From assembly GCF_963678635.1 (NCBI RefSeq), contig NC_087062.1, positions 88,451,845-88,515,844 on the forward strand: 64,000 nt of DNA, read 5' to 3'. Source of the stretch: Symsagittifera roscoffensis (lineage: Eukaryota; Xenacoelomorpha; Acoela; Convolutidae). Shown here one piece after another: positions 1-11,690 of this stretch (position 1 is the first letter of the stretch; every line of letters begins with the position of its first letter). The translations under genes were made by a program, and so were the position numbers. The notes beneath the pieces were generated by a model, which ran no database searches, was not told the origin of the DNA, and saw only the letters and a program-made list of their open reading frames with translations.

Positions 1-3000
1 AAGACCGTCCCTAAGGATTTCAACACTCGAGCGAAGGGTCCTAGGACAGTACTGAAGGGTCCGAAGACCGTCCCTAAGGATTTCAACACTCGAGCGAAGG
101 GTCCTAGGACAGTACAGAAGGGTCCCAAGACAGTCTCTGAGGATTTCAGCACCCGACCGAAAGGTCCTAGGAGAGTACAGAAGGGTCTCAAGACCGTCCC
201 TAAGGATTTCAACACTCGAGCGAAGGGTGCTAGGACAGTACAGAAGGGTCCCAAGACCGTCTCTGAGGAATTCAGCCTTCGACCGAAAGGTCCTAGGAGA
301 GTACAGAAGGGTCTCAAGACCGTCCCTAAGGATTTGAGCACTCGAGCGAAGGGTCCTAGGACAGTACAGAAGGGTCCCAAGACAGTCTCTGAGGCATTCA
401 GTTTTCGACCGAAAGGTCCTAGGAGAGTACAGAAGGGTCTCAAGACCGTCCCTGAGGATTTCAGCATTCGAGCGAAGGGTCCTAGGAGAGTACAGAGGGG
501 TCCCAAGACCGTCCCTAAGGATTTCAACACTCGATCGAAGGGTCCTAGGACAGTACAGAAGGGTCCCAAGACCGTCTCTGAGGATTTCAGTTTTCGACCG
601 AAAGGTCCTAGGAGAGTACAGAAGGGTCTCAGGACCGTCCCTGAGGATTTTAGCATTCGAGCGAAGGGTCCTAGGAGAGTACAGAGGGGACCCAAGACCG
701 TCCCTAAGGATTTCAACACTCGAGCGAAGGGTCCTAGGACAGTACAAAAGGGTCCCAAGACCGTCTCTTAGGAGTTCAGCTTTCGACGGAAAGGTCCTAG
801 GAGAGTACAGAAGGGTCTCAAGACCGTCCCTGAGGATTTAAACACTCGAGCGAAGGGTCCCAGGACAGTACAGAAGGGTCCCAAGACCGTCTCTGAGGAA
901 TTCAGCTTTCGACCGAAAGGTCCTAGGAGAAAACAGAAGGGTCTCAAGACCGTCCCTGAGGATTTCAGCATTCGAGCGAAGGGTCCTAGGAGAGTACAGA
1001 GGGGTCCGAAGACCGTCCCTGAGGATTTCAGCATTCGAGCGAAGGGTCCTAGGAGAGTACAGAGGGGTCCCAAGACCGTCCCTAAGGATTTCAACACTCG
1101 AGCGAAGGGTCCTAGGACAGTACAGAAGGGTCCCAAGACCGTCCCTAAGGATTTCAACACTCGAGCGAAGGGTCCTAGGACAGTACAGAAGGGTCCCAAG
1201 ACCGTCTCTGAGGAATTCAACTTTCGACCGAAAGGTCCTAGGAGAGTACAAAAGGGTATCAAGACCGTCCCTGAGGAGTTCAGCATTCGAGCGAAGGGTT
1301 CTAGGTGAGTACAGAGGGGTCCCAAGACCGTCCCTAAGGATTTCAACACTCGAGCGAAGGCTCCTAGGACAGTACAGAAGGGTCCCAAGACCTTCTTTGA
1401 GTATTTCAGCACTCGACCGAAAGGTCCTAGGAGAGTACAGAAGGGTCCGAAGACCGTCCCTAAGGATTTCAACACTCGAGCGAAGGGTTCTAGGAGAGTA
1501 CAGAAGGGTCCCAAGACCGTCCCTAAGGATTTCAACACTCGAGCGAAGGGTCCTAGGACAGTACAGAAGGGTCCGAAGACCGTCTCTGAGGAATTCAGCT
1601 TTCAACCGAAAGGTCCTAGGAGAGTACAGAAGGGTCTCAACACCGTCCCTGAGGATTTCAGCATTCGAGCGATGGGTCCTAGGAGAGTACAGAGGTGTCC
1701 CAAGACCGTCCCTAAGGATTTCAACACTCGAGCGAAGGGTCCCAGGACAGTACAGAAGGGTCCCAAGACCGTCTCTGAGGATTTCAGCACTCGACCGAAA
1801 GGTCCTAGGAGAGTACAGAAGGGTCCGAAGACCGTCCCTAAGAATTTCAACACTCGAGCGAAGGGTTCTAGGACAGAAGTTCCCAAGACCGTCCGTCCCT
1901 GAGGATTTCAGCACTTGAGCGAAGGGTCCTAGGACATAAGGGTCCCAAACCCGTCCGTCCCTGAGGATTTCTACATTCGAGCGAAGGGTCCTAGGAGAGT
2001 ACAGAAGGGTCTCAACACCGTCCCTGAGGATTTCAGCATTCGAGCGATGGGTCCTAGGAGAGTACAGAAGGGTCCGAAGACCGTCCCTAAGGATTTCAAC
2101 ACTCGAGCGAAGGGTTCTAGGAGAGTACAGAAGGGTCCCAAGACCGTCCCTAAGGATTTCAACACTCGAGCGAAGGGTCCTAGGACAGTACAGAAGGGTT
2201 CGAAGACCGTCTCTGAGGAATTCAGCTTTCAACCGAAAGGTCCTAGGAGAGTACAGAAGGGTCTCAACACCGTCCCTGAGGATTTCAGCATTCGAGCGAT
2301 GGGTCCTAGGAGAGTACAGAGGGGTCCCAAGACCGTCCCTAAGGATTTCAACACTCGAGCGAAGGGTCCTAGGACAGTACAGAAGGGTCCCAAGACCGTC
2401 TCTGAGGATTTCAGCACTCGACCGAAAGGTCCTAGGAGAGTACAGAAGGGTCCGAAGACCGTCCCTAAGAATTTCAACACTCGAGCGAAGGGTTCTAGGA
2501 CAGAATTTCCCAAGACCGTCCGTCCCTGAGGATTTCAGCACTTGAGCGAAGGGTCCTAGGACATAAGGGTCCCAAACCCGTCCGTCCCTGAGGATTTCTA
2601 CATTCGAGCGAAGGGTCCTAGGAGAGTACAGAAGGGTCTCAAGACCGTCCCTGAAGATTTCAGCATTCGAGCGAAGGGTTCTAGGTGAGTACAGAGGGGT
2701 CCCAAGACCGTCCCTAAGGATTTCAACACTCGAGCGAAGGCTCCTAGGACAGTACAGAAGGGTCCCAAGACCTTCTTTGAGTATTTCAGCACTCAACCGA
2801 AAGGTCCTAGGAGAGTACAGAAGGGTCCGAAGACCGTCCCTAAGGATTTCAACACTCGAGCGAAGGGTTCTAGGAGAGTACAGAAGGGTCCCAAGACCGT
2901 CCCTAAGGATTTCAACACTCGAGCGAAGGGTCCTAGGACAGTACAGAAGGGTCCCAAGACCGTCTCTGAGGATTTCAGCACTCGACCGAAAGGTCCTAGG

Positions 3001-5930
3001 AGAGTACAGAAGGGTCCGAAGACCGTCCCTAAGAATTTCAACACTCGAGCGAAGGGTTCTAGGACAGAATTTCCCAAGACCGTCCGTCCCTGAGGATTTC
3101 AGCACTTGAGCGAAGGGTCCTAGGACATAAGGGTCCCAAACCCGTCCGTCCCTGAGGATTTCAGCATTCGAGCGATGGGTCCTAGGAGAGTACAGAAGGG
3201 TCCGAAGACCGTCCCTAAGGATTTCAACACTCGAGCGAAGGGTTCTAGGAGAGTACAGAAGGGTCCCAAGACCGTCCCTAAGGATTTCAACACTCGAGCG
3301 AAGGGTCCTAGGACAGTACAGAAGGGTTCGAAGACCGTCTCTGAGGAATTCAGCTTTCAACCGAAAGGTCCTAGGAGAGTACAGAAGGGTCTCAACACCG
3401 TCCCTGAGGATTTCAGCATTCGAGCGATGGGTCCTGGGAGAGTACAGAGGGGTCCCAAGACCGTCCCTAAGGATTTCAACACTCGAGCGAAGGGTCCTAG
3501 GACAGTACAGAAGGGTCCCAAGACCGTCTCTGAGGATTTCAGCACTCGACCGAAAGGTCCTAGGAGAGTACAGAAGGGTCCGAAGACCGTCCCTAAGAAT
3601 TTCAACACTCGAGCGAAGGGTTCTAGGACAGAATTTCCCAAGACCGTCCGTCCCTGAGGATTTCAGCACTTGAGCGAAGGGTCCTAGGACATAAGGGTCC
3701 CAAACCCGTCCGTCCCTGAGGATTTCAGCATTCGAGCGATGGGTCCTAGGAGAGTACAGAAGGGTCCGAAGACCGTCCCTAAGGATTTCAACACTCGAGC
3801 GAAGGGTTCTAGGAGAGTACAGAAGGGTCCCAAGACCGTCCCTAAGGATTTCAACACTCGAGCGAAGGGTCCTAGGACAGTACAGAAGGGTTCGAAGACC
3901 GTCTCTGAGGAATTCAGCTTTCAACCGAAAGGTCCTAGGAGAGTACAGAAGGGTCTCAACACCGTCCCTGAGGATTTCAGCATTCGAGCGATGGGTCCTA
4001 GGAGAGTACAGAGGGGTCCCAAGACCGTCCCTAAGGATTTCAACACTCGAGCGAAGGCTCCTAGGACAGTACAGAAGGGTCCCAAGACCTTCTTTGAGTA
4101 TTTCAGCACTCAACCGAAAGGTCCTAGGAGAGTACAGAAGGGTCCGAAGACCGTCCCTAAGGATTTCAACACTCGAGCGAAGGGTCCTAGGACATAAGGG
4201 TCCCAAACCCGTCCGTCCCTGAGGATTTCTACATTCGAGCGAAGGGTCCTAGGAGAGTACAGAAGGGTCTCAAGACCGTCCCTGAAGATTTCAGCACTTG
4301 AGCGAAGGGTCCTAGGACATAAGGGTCCCAAACCCGTCCGTCCCTGAGGATTTCTACATTCGAGCGAAGGGTCCTAGGAGAGTACAGAAGGGTCTCAAGA
4401 CCGTCCCTGAAGATTTCAGCATTCGAGCGAAGGGTTCTAGGTGAGTACAGAGGGGTCCCAAGACCGTCCCTAAGGATTTCAACACTCGAGCGAAGGCTCC
4501 TAGGACAGTACAGAAGGGTCCCAAGACCTTCTTTGAGTATTTCAGCACTCAACCGAAAGGTCCTAGGAGAGTACAGAAGGGTCCGAAGACCGTCCCTAAG
4601 GATTTCAACACTCGAGCGAAGGGTTCTAGGAGAGTACAGAAGGGTCCCAAGACCGTCCCTAAGGATTTCAACACTCGAGCGAAGGGTCCTAGGACAGTAC
4701 AGAAGGGTCCGAAGACCGTCTCTGAGGAATTCAGCTTTCAACCGAAAGGTCCTAGGAGAGTACAGAAGGGCCTCAACACCGTCCCTGAGGATTTCAGCAT
4801 TCGAGCGATGGGTCCTAGGAGAGTACAGAGGGGTCCCAAGACCGTCCCTAAGGATTTCAACACTCGAGCGAAGGGTCCTAGGACAGTACAGAAGGGTCCC
4901 AAGACCGTCTCTGAGGATTTCAGCACTCGACCGAAAGGTCCTAGGAGAGTACAGAAGGGTCCGAAGACCGTCCCTAAGAATTTCAACACTCGAGCGAAGG
5001 GTTCTAGGACAGAAGTTCCCAAGACCGTCCGTCCCTGAGGATTTCAGCACTTGAGCGAAGGGTCCTAGGACATAAGGGTCCCAAACCCGTCCGTCCCTGA
5101 GGATTTCTACATTCGAGCGAAGGGTCCTAGGAGAGTACAGAAGGGTCCCAAGTCCTTACCAGAAGGTACCAACACTAGAGCGAAGGGTCTCAAGACCCTA
5201 ACGGAAGGTACCAATACTTGAGCGAAGAGTCTCAGGACAGTACCAGTGTATCCTGGGACAGTACAGAAGGGTCCCAAGACCCTACCAGAAGTTACCAGAT
5301 TTTGAGCGAAAAGTCCCAGGACAGTACCGAAGGGTCCTAGGACAATACCGAAGGGTCCCAGGTCACTACCGAAAGGTAGCAATCCTTGATCGAAGGGTCC
5401 CAGGACAGTACCGAAGGTCCTAGGACAATGCCGAAGGGTCCCAGGACACTACCGAAAGGTAGCAACATTTGAGCGAAGGGTCCCAAGACAGTACCGAAGG
5501 GTCCTAGGCCAATACCGAAGGGTTCCAAGACACTACCGAAAGGTAGGAACACTTGAGCGAAGGGTCCCATGACAGTACTGAAGGGTACTAGGACAATACC
5601 AAAGAGTCCCGGCACTAAGAGCGAAGGGTCCCAAGACCCTAGGGAAGGGTCACAGGAATAGAGCGAAGGGTCCCAGGACACTACCGAAAGATAGCAACAC
5701 TTGAGCGAAGGGTCCCAAGACACTACCGAAAGGTAGCAACACTTGAGCGAAAGGTCCCAGAACAGTACCGAAGGGTACTAGGACAATACCAAAGAGCCCC
5801 GGCACTAAGAGCGAAGGATCCCAAGACCCTCAAAAAGGGTCACAGGAATAGAGCGAAGGGCCCCAAGATCCTACCAAAAGATCCAAAGACCTCATCAAAG
5901 AGTCCCAATACTCAGTTTCGGTCTCCATTT
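1..5930. repeat. Leader tandem array of copy 1 (63-bp units plus a second unit type)
   Basis: The stretch consists of head-to-tail units of about 63 bp. Each combines a GGTCCTAGGACAGTA-like part with a GGTCCCAAGACCGTC-like part and a CACTCGAGCGAAGG joint. Variants differ by CTAAGG/CTGAGG and AACACTCG/AGCATTCG. From about 5107 to 5900 the unit changes to a shorter type built on GGACAGTACCGAAGGGT and AGGTAGCAACACTTGAGCG. It lies directly upstream of gag, in the same place as the arrays at 10240-11560 and 32110-32870, so it is the 5' untranslated leader array of the element, much expanded. Because 63 is a multiple of three, long open frames appear on both strands (up to 1,122 codons), but they are low-complexity by-products. 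The left end lies outside the window. Confidence 0.9.
1560..4200. repeat. Higher-order repeat of about 564 bp inside the leader array
   Basis: A rare marker unit (GGACATAAGGGTCCCAAACC, preceded by a shortened unit with GACAGAATTTCC or GACAGAAGTTCC) recurs near 1932, 2560, 3124 and 3688, with steps of about 628, 564 and 564 bp, and again near 4192, 4316 and 5070. Blocks between markers are almost identical. The array therefore grew by copying blocks of about nine 63-bp units, as expected from unequal exchange or replication slippage. The short array of copy 2 (10240-11560) contains only one such marker, so the expansion is private to this copy. Confidence 0.85.
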
Positions 5931-6061
5931 CTAGGAGAGACGAAATCGACTGGGTTTTATTAAACAATAGTTTAGGAATTTTTCTTATAAATTCAATTAG
6001 ATTTTACTTTAGGAATTTGTATATATATTAGAATTGTATATAAAGATTTTTAAAAAAAATC
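5931..6061 (+). other. AT-rich segment between array and gag, copy 1
   Basis: A short AT-rich stretch with TATATATTAGAATTGTATAT-type sequence sits between the array and the gag start. It is nearly the same as 11575-11690 in copy 2 and similar in composition to 33030-33129 in copy 3. It may hold leader or promoter function, but no defined element can be named. Confidence 0.5.
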
Positions 6062-8244
6062 ATGAAGAAAACAAGAATATCTCTAACAGAAAGGAGAGGA
6101 ATGGGGCTTAAGCAAAATCAAACCTTGTCGCAACGGAAACTAACACCAACAAATCCGAAAGTAATGAGAAAGAATACTTCATTGAACATGGTCAATACAA
6201 GAAGCAACAAGGAGCAGAAGGCCAAAGAGAAAGTGACGGAAGAATCGACTATACCGGCCAGAGAAACCGATCTTGAGACACCAGATCAGAGTATAGATGG
6301 GGCGGAAAGAAAGACGACGGAACCAACACCCATGCCAAACGTAGAAGAACAGGAGAAGAAAACAATAGAGTTCTCACTAATAGGCAATGTAGACGAAACA
6401 ACAAACAACACACTGGAAACGATAAAAGACGATTTTCAAACAAAAAGAGCGTCGTTCACAGAGATATTTGGAGCGATGGTCGGAATGAAACCAAAAAAAG
6501 AGGAGGTGAGACCAGCGATCAAGAAAAGCAAAACATTTGGAACAGATTTCGCAATAGCGACAGAAGCTAAAAAAGATAAAAAGCAGATCACACAAAAAGC
6601 AACGGCCAACCAACATAAACAAACTATGGAATCAAAAACAACTTCATTTGAGCTGGGCGACTTGATGGCAAAGTTGGAACAAATCGACGAAAACCTGAAA
6701 TGCAGCGAAGAAGACCGCCAAGAGCTGAAAAAGGAAGTACGACACAACAAGAATGAGAACCTAGACAACTACTATGTCCTGGTAAGGGCGACGGAAGAGA
6801 AGCTGCAACAGATGGCGAACAAAGCAGAAACGACCGACAAAGAGCGAGAGAAGCATATCAAGAAAGATATGGAGCAAATGAAGAAGAAATACGACACCGT
6901 GTGTGAAATTTTGTGGAATCTAGAAACCAGAATGAACACAATGAGCAAGGAACAAGCAGAAAGTTAGGGAGCCATGCAGTCCGAATTGGATGTACTCTTG
7001 AGAATTTCTATAACCCATGATAAATTAGTGGCGGACAAGGTATCTGGATTTAGAGTCGAATTCGTAGAAACACAACGAAAGAAACAGAAATCTACACCGT
7101 TACCCCGGATTGATAGCACCATGGCGTCAGGAGGGACCCGGTCTGCTATGAAGGGGGGAGCCTCACACTGAACGAGGATACCAGAGGAGACAAGAACACA
7201 TGCGGGTGGCAAACCTAGGAAAACCTTCAAGAAACCTAAAGAATTCAAAGACGATTCAGATGGTTGCATTGACACCTGTGTTGAGGTAATGAGACTACAT
7301 CTAGAAGAGGACAACTTGAAAGATTAGAGGCAGGACTGTACGACAATACTTAGCAACTTAGAGGGAACAGCACTGAAGTGAGTGGTAGCAAAGAAGGAGG
7401 AGGAGCGTGACACTGCAGACAAGATCTCTGAGATACTGTTGAGTCGATTTGGGTCAAGTATGATGAGTAATCAGGCGATGATGAGGTTCGAAAAAAGAAG
7501 ACAAAGAGATGGCGAACCGATTGATCGATTTCTGTATAATCTTGAGAGCTTGAGGAGGAGAAGCGATCCAGAGGAATCGACCAACTTTCGAAACTTAGCA
7601 AGTTTATCGACGGAGTGAGGAGTGACGACTTGAAAACGATGTTGGCAACATATTATTCGCTATCGAAGGATAACGCACCAACTCCAGAGCAGATGAGGCA
7701 AAAATCAAGAGAGTATATGTTAATGAAACCAAAGAAGAACTCGTTCTCGAAAAGCAGAAACATGCAAGGGGGAAGCCAACAACAAAGGTCGTCATGGTAC
7801 AAAACTAGAGACGACATGGACGAACGAAGGTCATGCGCAAACTGCGGATCAGCGGACCATCACGTAGCGGATTGCACAACATACAAGCAAGGCATGAAAA
7901 GCTTGGGATATGCGCCAGACGAGGAAGACATGAGTCAAACGGAAGAACACAAGTCTTACAGTGGCTTGATCATCAAGATAGGCGCGAGGTGCTTTTTCTG
8001 CAATCAAGAGCGCCATTTCAGGATGGACTGTCCCCTGTTTTGGGAAGCAGTGAAGAATCAAGGTCACCCGAAACATAATCTGGCATTGGCAGCGGAGCAG
8101 AACACAAGGAGCATACAAGCTGAAAATGACTGGCAGAGCAAAGAGGCAGCAAATGGTGAGTTACCAACAAGGACATTAAAGGCTGTGGCACAATTCAAAG
8201 ATGCCGTGGGGGCTGAGACAACGAGTCCATTAGTGATAAATTAG
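6062..8244 (+). pseudogene. gag remnant, copy 1 of the giant LTR element
   Basis: The N-terminal half (6062-6967, ATG start) is open for 301 codons. It is acidic/basic low-complexity sequence followed by a coiled-coil-like segment, and a TAG at 6965 ends it. The capsid-like part (about 7210-7615) and the nucleocapsid part (7615-8244) continue in broken frames with several stop codons (for example TGA near 7169 and TAG near 7325). Two zinc knuckles are visible: one CX2CX4HX4C starting CANC and a second starting CFFC whose histidine is present here, unlike copy 3. Compared with copy 2, about 90 bp are missing near 7207. Translation matches the copy 3 Gag part along its length, so this is a decayed Ty3/Gypsy-type gag, not a host gene. 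Confidence 0.85.
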
Positions 8245-9040
8245 GAGGAAGCAGCTGCAGAGGCTATCAACAGATTGTGCAGGCTATCGTATCTGATACG
8301 AGCATAGAAGAATGATAAAATGACGAGCAACCTCTCAAAATGGATTCGGACGGGAGCGAAAGAGATGGGAGACCTGGAAGAGGATAGTTACAAGATCTTC
8401 AGCCAGTTCTACAAAGAGAGAAAGGAATTACTCTATCACACAGCTGTTGGCGTGGTAGCCTGTAGGAGAAAAGACAAAGAAAAAATTCTACAAAAGCATA
8501 ACCTCATCATATTAACTCAGCTATACCAAGCAGAAGTGTTGTTCAGATCGCATGACCAAATGGGACATCAGGGGATAGACAAGGTACAACAAAAATACTA
8601 CACAGATTTGGTTCGCCAGGGCTGAGGAAGGCTTGTGAAAAATGGGTGAACGCATGTCTGTCGTGCTTGCAGGTAAAGGATCCTAGGAAAATGAAGTTCC
8701 CTCTTTAGTCAGTGGTAAGCTCGGAGTTTAACGAGGTCGTGCAAATAGACCATCAGAATATCTGCATGACTGACTCGGGATATAACCAGATACTAGTAAT
8801 TATAGATCATTTCACGAAACTGGCATAAGCGGTACCATGCCAGACGGCAATGCGGACGAAACTTGTGACCACTTGATAACGCACTAAATATCACGATATG
8901 GTTGTCCAAAAACATTCCAATCGGACAATGGGAAGGCATTCGTGGGGGACCTGACAAAAGAACTAATGAAAAGATCCCACATTTCACAGGCTCATTCAAC
9001 GACCTACCATCCACAAACGGAAAATGGATTAGTGGCGCTA
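8245..9040 (+). pseudogene. Deleted pol remnant: integrase fragment, copy 1
   Basis: Directly after the end of gag the sequence jumps to the start of the integrase region. The part matching 35455-39358 of copy 3 (protease, reverse transcriptase, RNase H and tether) is missing. What remains covers the zinc-binding HHCC part (8320-8625) and the beginning of the catalytic core (about 8735-9040), with frameshifts and stop codons (TGA at about 8623, TAG near 8707, TAA near 8826). The core breaks off before the last catalytic glutamate. The deletion junction is the same as in copy 2 near 13500. Confidence 0.8.
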
Positions 9041-9180
9041 CCGAAAGCACTCGAGCGAAGGGTCCTAGGTAATACCAGCGATCAAGAAAAGCAAAACGTT
9101 TGGAACAGATTTCGCAATAGCGACAGAAGCTAAAAAAGATAAAAAGCAGGTCACACAATAAGCAACGGCCAACCAAGACA
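9041..9180 (+). other. Chimeric patch of leader-array and gag sequence
   Basis: The integrase fragment ends abruptly and continues with about 35 bp of leader-array sequence (CACTCGAGCGAAGGGTCCTA), then with about 100 bp of gag sequence matching 6515-6615 and 12140-12235. It then runs into the leader of copy 2, with no LTR between. Such short out-of-order pieces are typical of template switching in reverse transcription or of patchwork repair. Confidence 0.75.
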
Positions 9181-10235
9181 AACAAACAAACTAAAGAAAG
9201 ACGCCGGAGAGAAATAGGACTTGACCACTGGGAGACTTGACTGGAACAGGTGACAAGCCAAGTGGGAAAAGGGTACTCGGGATAGAGACCTCAGAAACAG
9301 AAGAAACTCGACTGGGAAAGAGACATCCAGCAGTGTGATCAAAGCAGAACAGAGCAAACTGAAGAAGGTGTTCTGTTTGGTCAACTGGGTTTTATTAAAA
9401 TCCATTTTACATTATAGTAAATAAGTGTAAAATTGAATAAGCGAGTACCCACTGTTTTGAGGAAACGTTTTTACTTGAGCAGAGCTTGGAAACAGGTTCT
9501 ACGGTACTCTCTCGTGAAGCTTAGCACCCATGGGGCTAAGGGTATTTTTTGGCTGAAGTGGGGGGGCTAGATAGGGGGCTGGTTAAGATAGAGGTTGGTG
9601 GTTGAAAATTGTAAAAGGGGGACTTTCTTAAAATAACTAAACAATCGATATCGTCGATTTAGTTATATTAGAACAACTGTTTTGAAGACTCACAAAAAGA
9701 GAAGCAACGCGAAGGTACTCGATAGCGAACTCGTATTAGAGTGGTTAACCTGCCCGGATCGAGCGTGTGGATCGGGTACCAGACATTTTTTACGAAAGAC
9801 AAGCATTGTCGAAGTTGCATTTTAGGTAATCGAGTTTTTTGTTTTTGTGAGTTTCCGCATTTGACATTTTCCGGTTTTTAAGTTTCCGATTTTTAAGTTT
9901 GATTTATACTGAATTTTAGTCAAAAACGATCATAGAATAAGGTTAAAAGCAAATCGTATTTCTGCTTGCATTGGAAATAGGAAACAAAAGGAAATTATGA
10001 TGGGCTTAGAAAAGATATTTTAGATCGGTAGAATCGGGTTTTGGGGATTTTTCACACAATTTCCCGAGGAGGTACCGGGATAGTGGAATGGATATCTTAA
10101 ATCTCGAGTTAGGGTACAGGAAGATTCTAGAGACGAGTTTTGGGCAGGAAGTGGTACTGGAAGATTGGGCAAAGAGTTTCAATACCTGAGCCAGAGAAGT
10201 GGAAGCAGCACAAGAGTCTTGTCGGCAGTCCTGGG
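9181..10235 (+). other. 5' leader of copy 2 (no LTR present)
   Basis: This non-coding stretch aligns with the leader of copy 3 (about 31080-32060). Shared landmarks are GACTGGAACAGGTGACAAGCC-like repeats, TAAGTGTAAAATTG, GTTTTTACTTGAGCAG, AACAATCGATATCGTCGA and GGTACCAGACATTTTTT. It has no coding capacity. It starts without any LTR remnant, so copies 1 and 2 are joined internally. Confidence 0.75.
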
Positions 10236-10239
10236 ATAG

Positions 10240-11560
10240 TGATCGAAGGGACCTAGGGCAGTACAGAAGAGTCCCAAGACCATCCCTAAGGACTTCAACA
10301 CTCGATTGAAGGGTCCTAGGACAGTACAGAAGGGTCCCAAGACCGTCTCTGAGGAATTCAGCCTTCGACCGAAAGGTCCTAGGAGAGTACAGAAGGGTCT
10401 CAAGACCGTCCCTGAGGATTTCAGCACTCGAGCGAAGGGTCCTAGGAGAGTACAGAGGGGTCCCAAGACCGTCCCTAAGGATTTCAACACTCGATCGAAG
10501 GGTCCTAGGACAGTACAGAAGGGTCCCAAGACCGTCTCTGAGGATTTCAGCACTCAACTGAAAGGTCCTAGGAGAGTACAGAATAGTCCGAAGACCGTCC
10601 CTAAGGATTTAAACACTCGAGCGTGGGGTTCTAGGACAGAAGTTCCCAAGGCCGTTCGTCCCTGAGAATTTCAGCACTCGAGCGAAGGGTCCTAGGACAG
10701 AAGGGTCCCAAAACCGTCCGTCTCTGAGGATTTCTTCATTCGAGCGAAGGGTACTAGGAGAGTACAGAAGGGTCCCAAGTCCTTACCAGAAGGTACCAAC
10801 ACTAGAGCGACGGGTCCCAAGACCCTAACGGAAGATACCAATACTTGAGCGAAGGGTCTCAGGACAGTACCAGTGTATCCTGGGTCAGTACAGAAGGGTC
10901 TCAAAACCCTACCAGAGGTACCAGATCTTGAGCGAAAAGTCCCAGGACAGTACCGAAGGGTCCTAGGACAATACCGAAGGGTCCCAGGTCACTACCGAAA
11001 GGTAGCAACTCTTGATCGAAGGGTCCCAGGACAGTACCGAAGGGTCCTAGGACAATACCCAAGGGTTCCAGGACACTACCGAAAGGTAGCAACACTTGAG
11101 CGAAGGGTCCTAGGACAGTACCGAAGGGTCCTAGAACAATACCGAAGGGTCCCAAGACACTACCGAAAGGTAGGAACATTTGAGCGAAGGGTCCCATGAC
11201 AGTACTGAAGGGTACTAGGACAATACCAAAGAGTACCGGCACTAAGAGCGAAGGGTCCCAAGACCCTAGGGAAGGGTCACAGGAATAGAGCGAAGGGTCC
11301 CAGGACACTACCGAAAGATAGCAACACTTGAGCGAAGGGTCCCAAGACACTACCGAAAGGTAGCAACACTTGAGCGAAAGGTCCCAGGACAGTACCGAAG
11401 GGTACTAGGACAAAACCAAAGAGTCCCGGCACTAAGAGCGAACGGTCCCAAGACCCTAGGGAAGGGTCACAGGAATAGAGCGAAGGGCCCCAAGACCCTA
11501 CCAAAAATCCAAAGACCTGATCAAAGGGTCCCAATACTCAGTTTCGGTCTCCATTTCTAG
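10240..11560. repeat. Short leader array of copy 2
   Basis: About eight 63-bp units (10240-10740) are followed by the second unit type (10750-11520), as at the end of the copy 1 array. It is the unexpanded counterpart of the 5.9-kb array at the window start and lies directly upstream of the copy 2 gag. Long open frames on both strands are repeat by-products. Confidence 0.9.
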
Positions 11561-11690
11561 AAGAGACGAAATTGACTGGATTTTATTAAACAATAGCTTA
11601 GGAATTTTTCCTATAAATTCAATTAATTTTTACTTTAGGAATTTGTATATATATTAGAATTGTATATAAAGATTTTTTTAAATAAAATTC
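11561..11690 (+). other. AT-rich segment between array and gag, copy 2
   Basis: It is nearly identical to 5931-6061. It lies between the array and the gag start, and no separate feature is seen in it. Confidence 0.5.

Noticed and set aside
838-4206. 1,122-codon open frame on the minus strand and many shorter frames on both strands in the leader array
   Set aside because: Unit length 63 is a multiple of three and the repeats lack stops in several frames, so long frames arise in both directions. The translation is pure repeat and the array lies in the leader.
1-5930. CRISPR-like array
   Set aside because: Units are contiguous without unique spacers, the genome is eukaryotic and the array is part of an LTR element leader.
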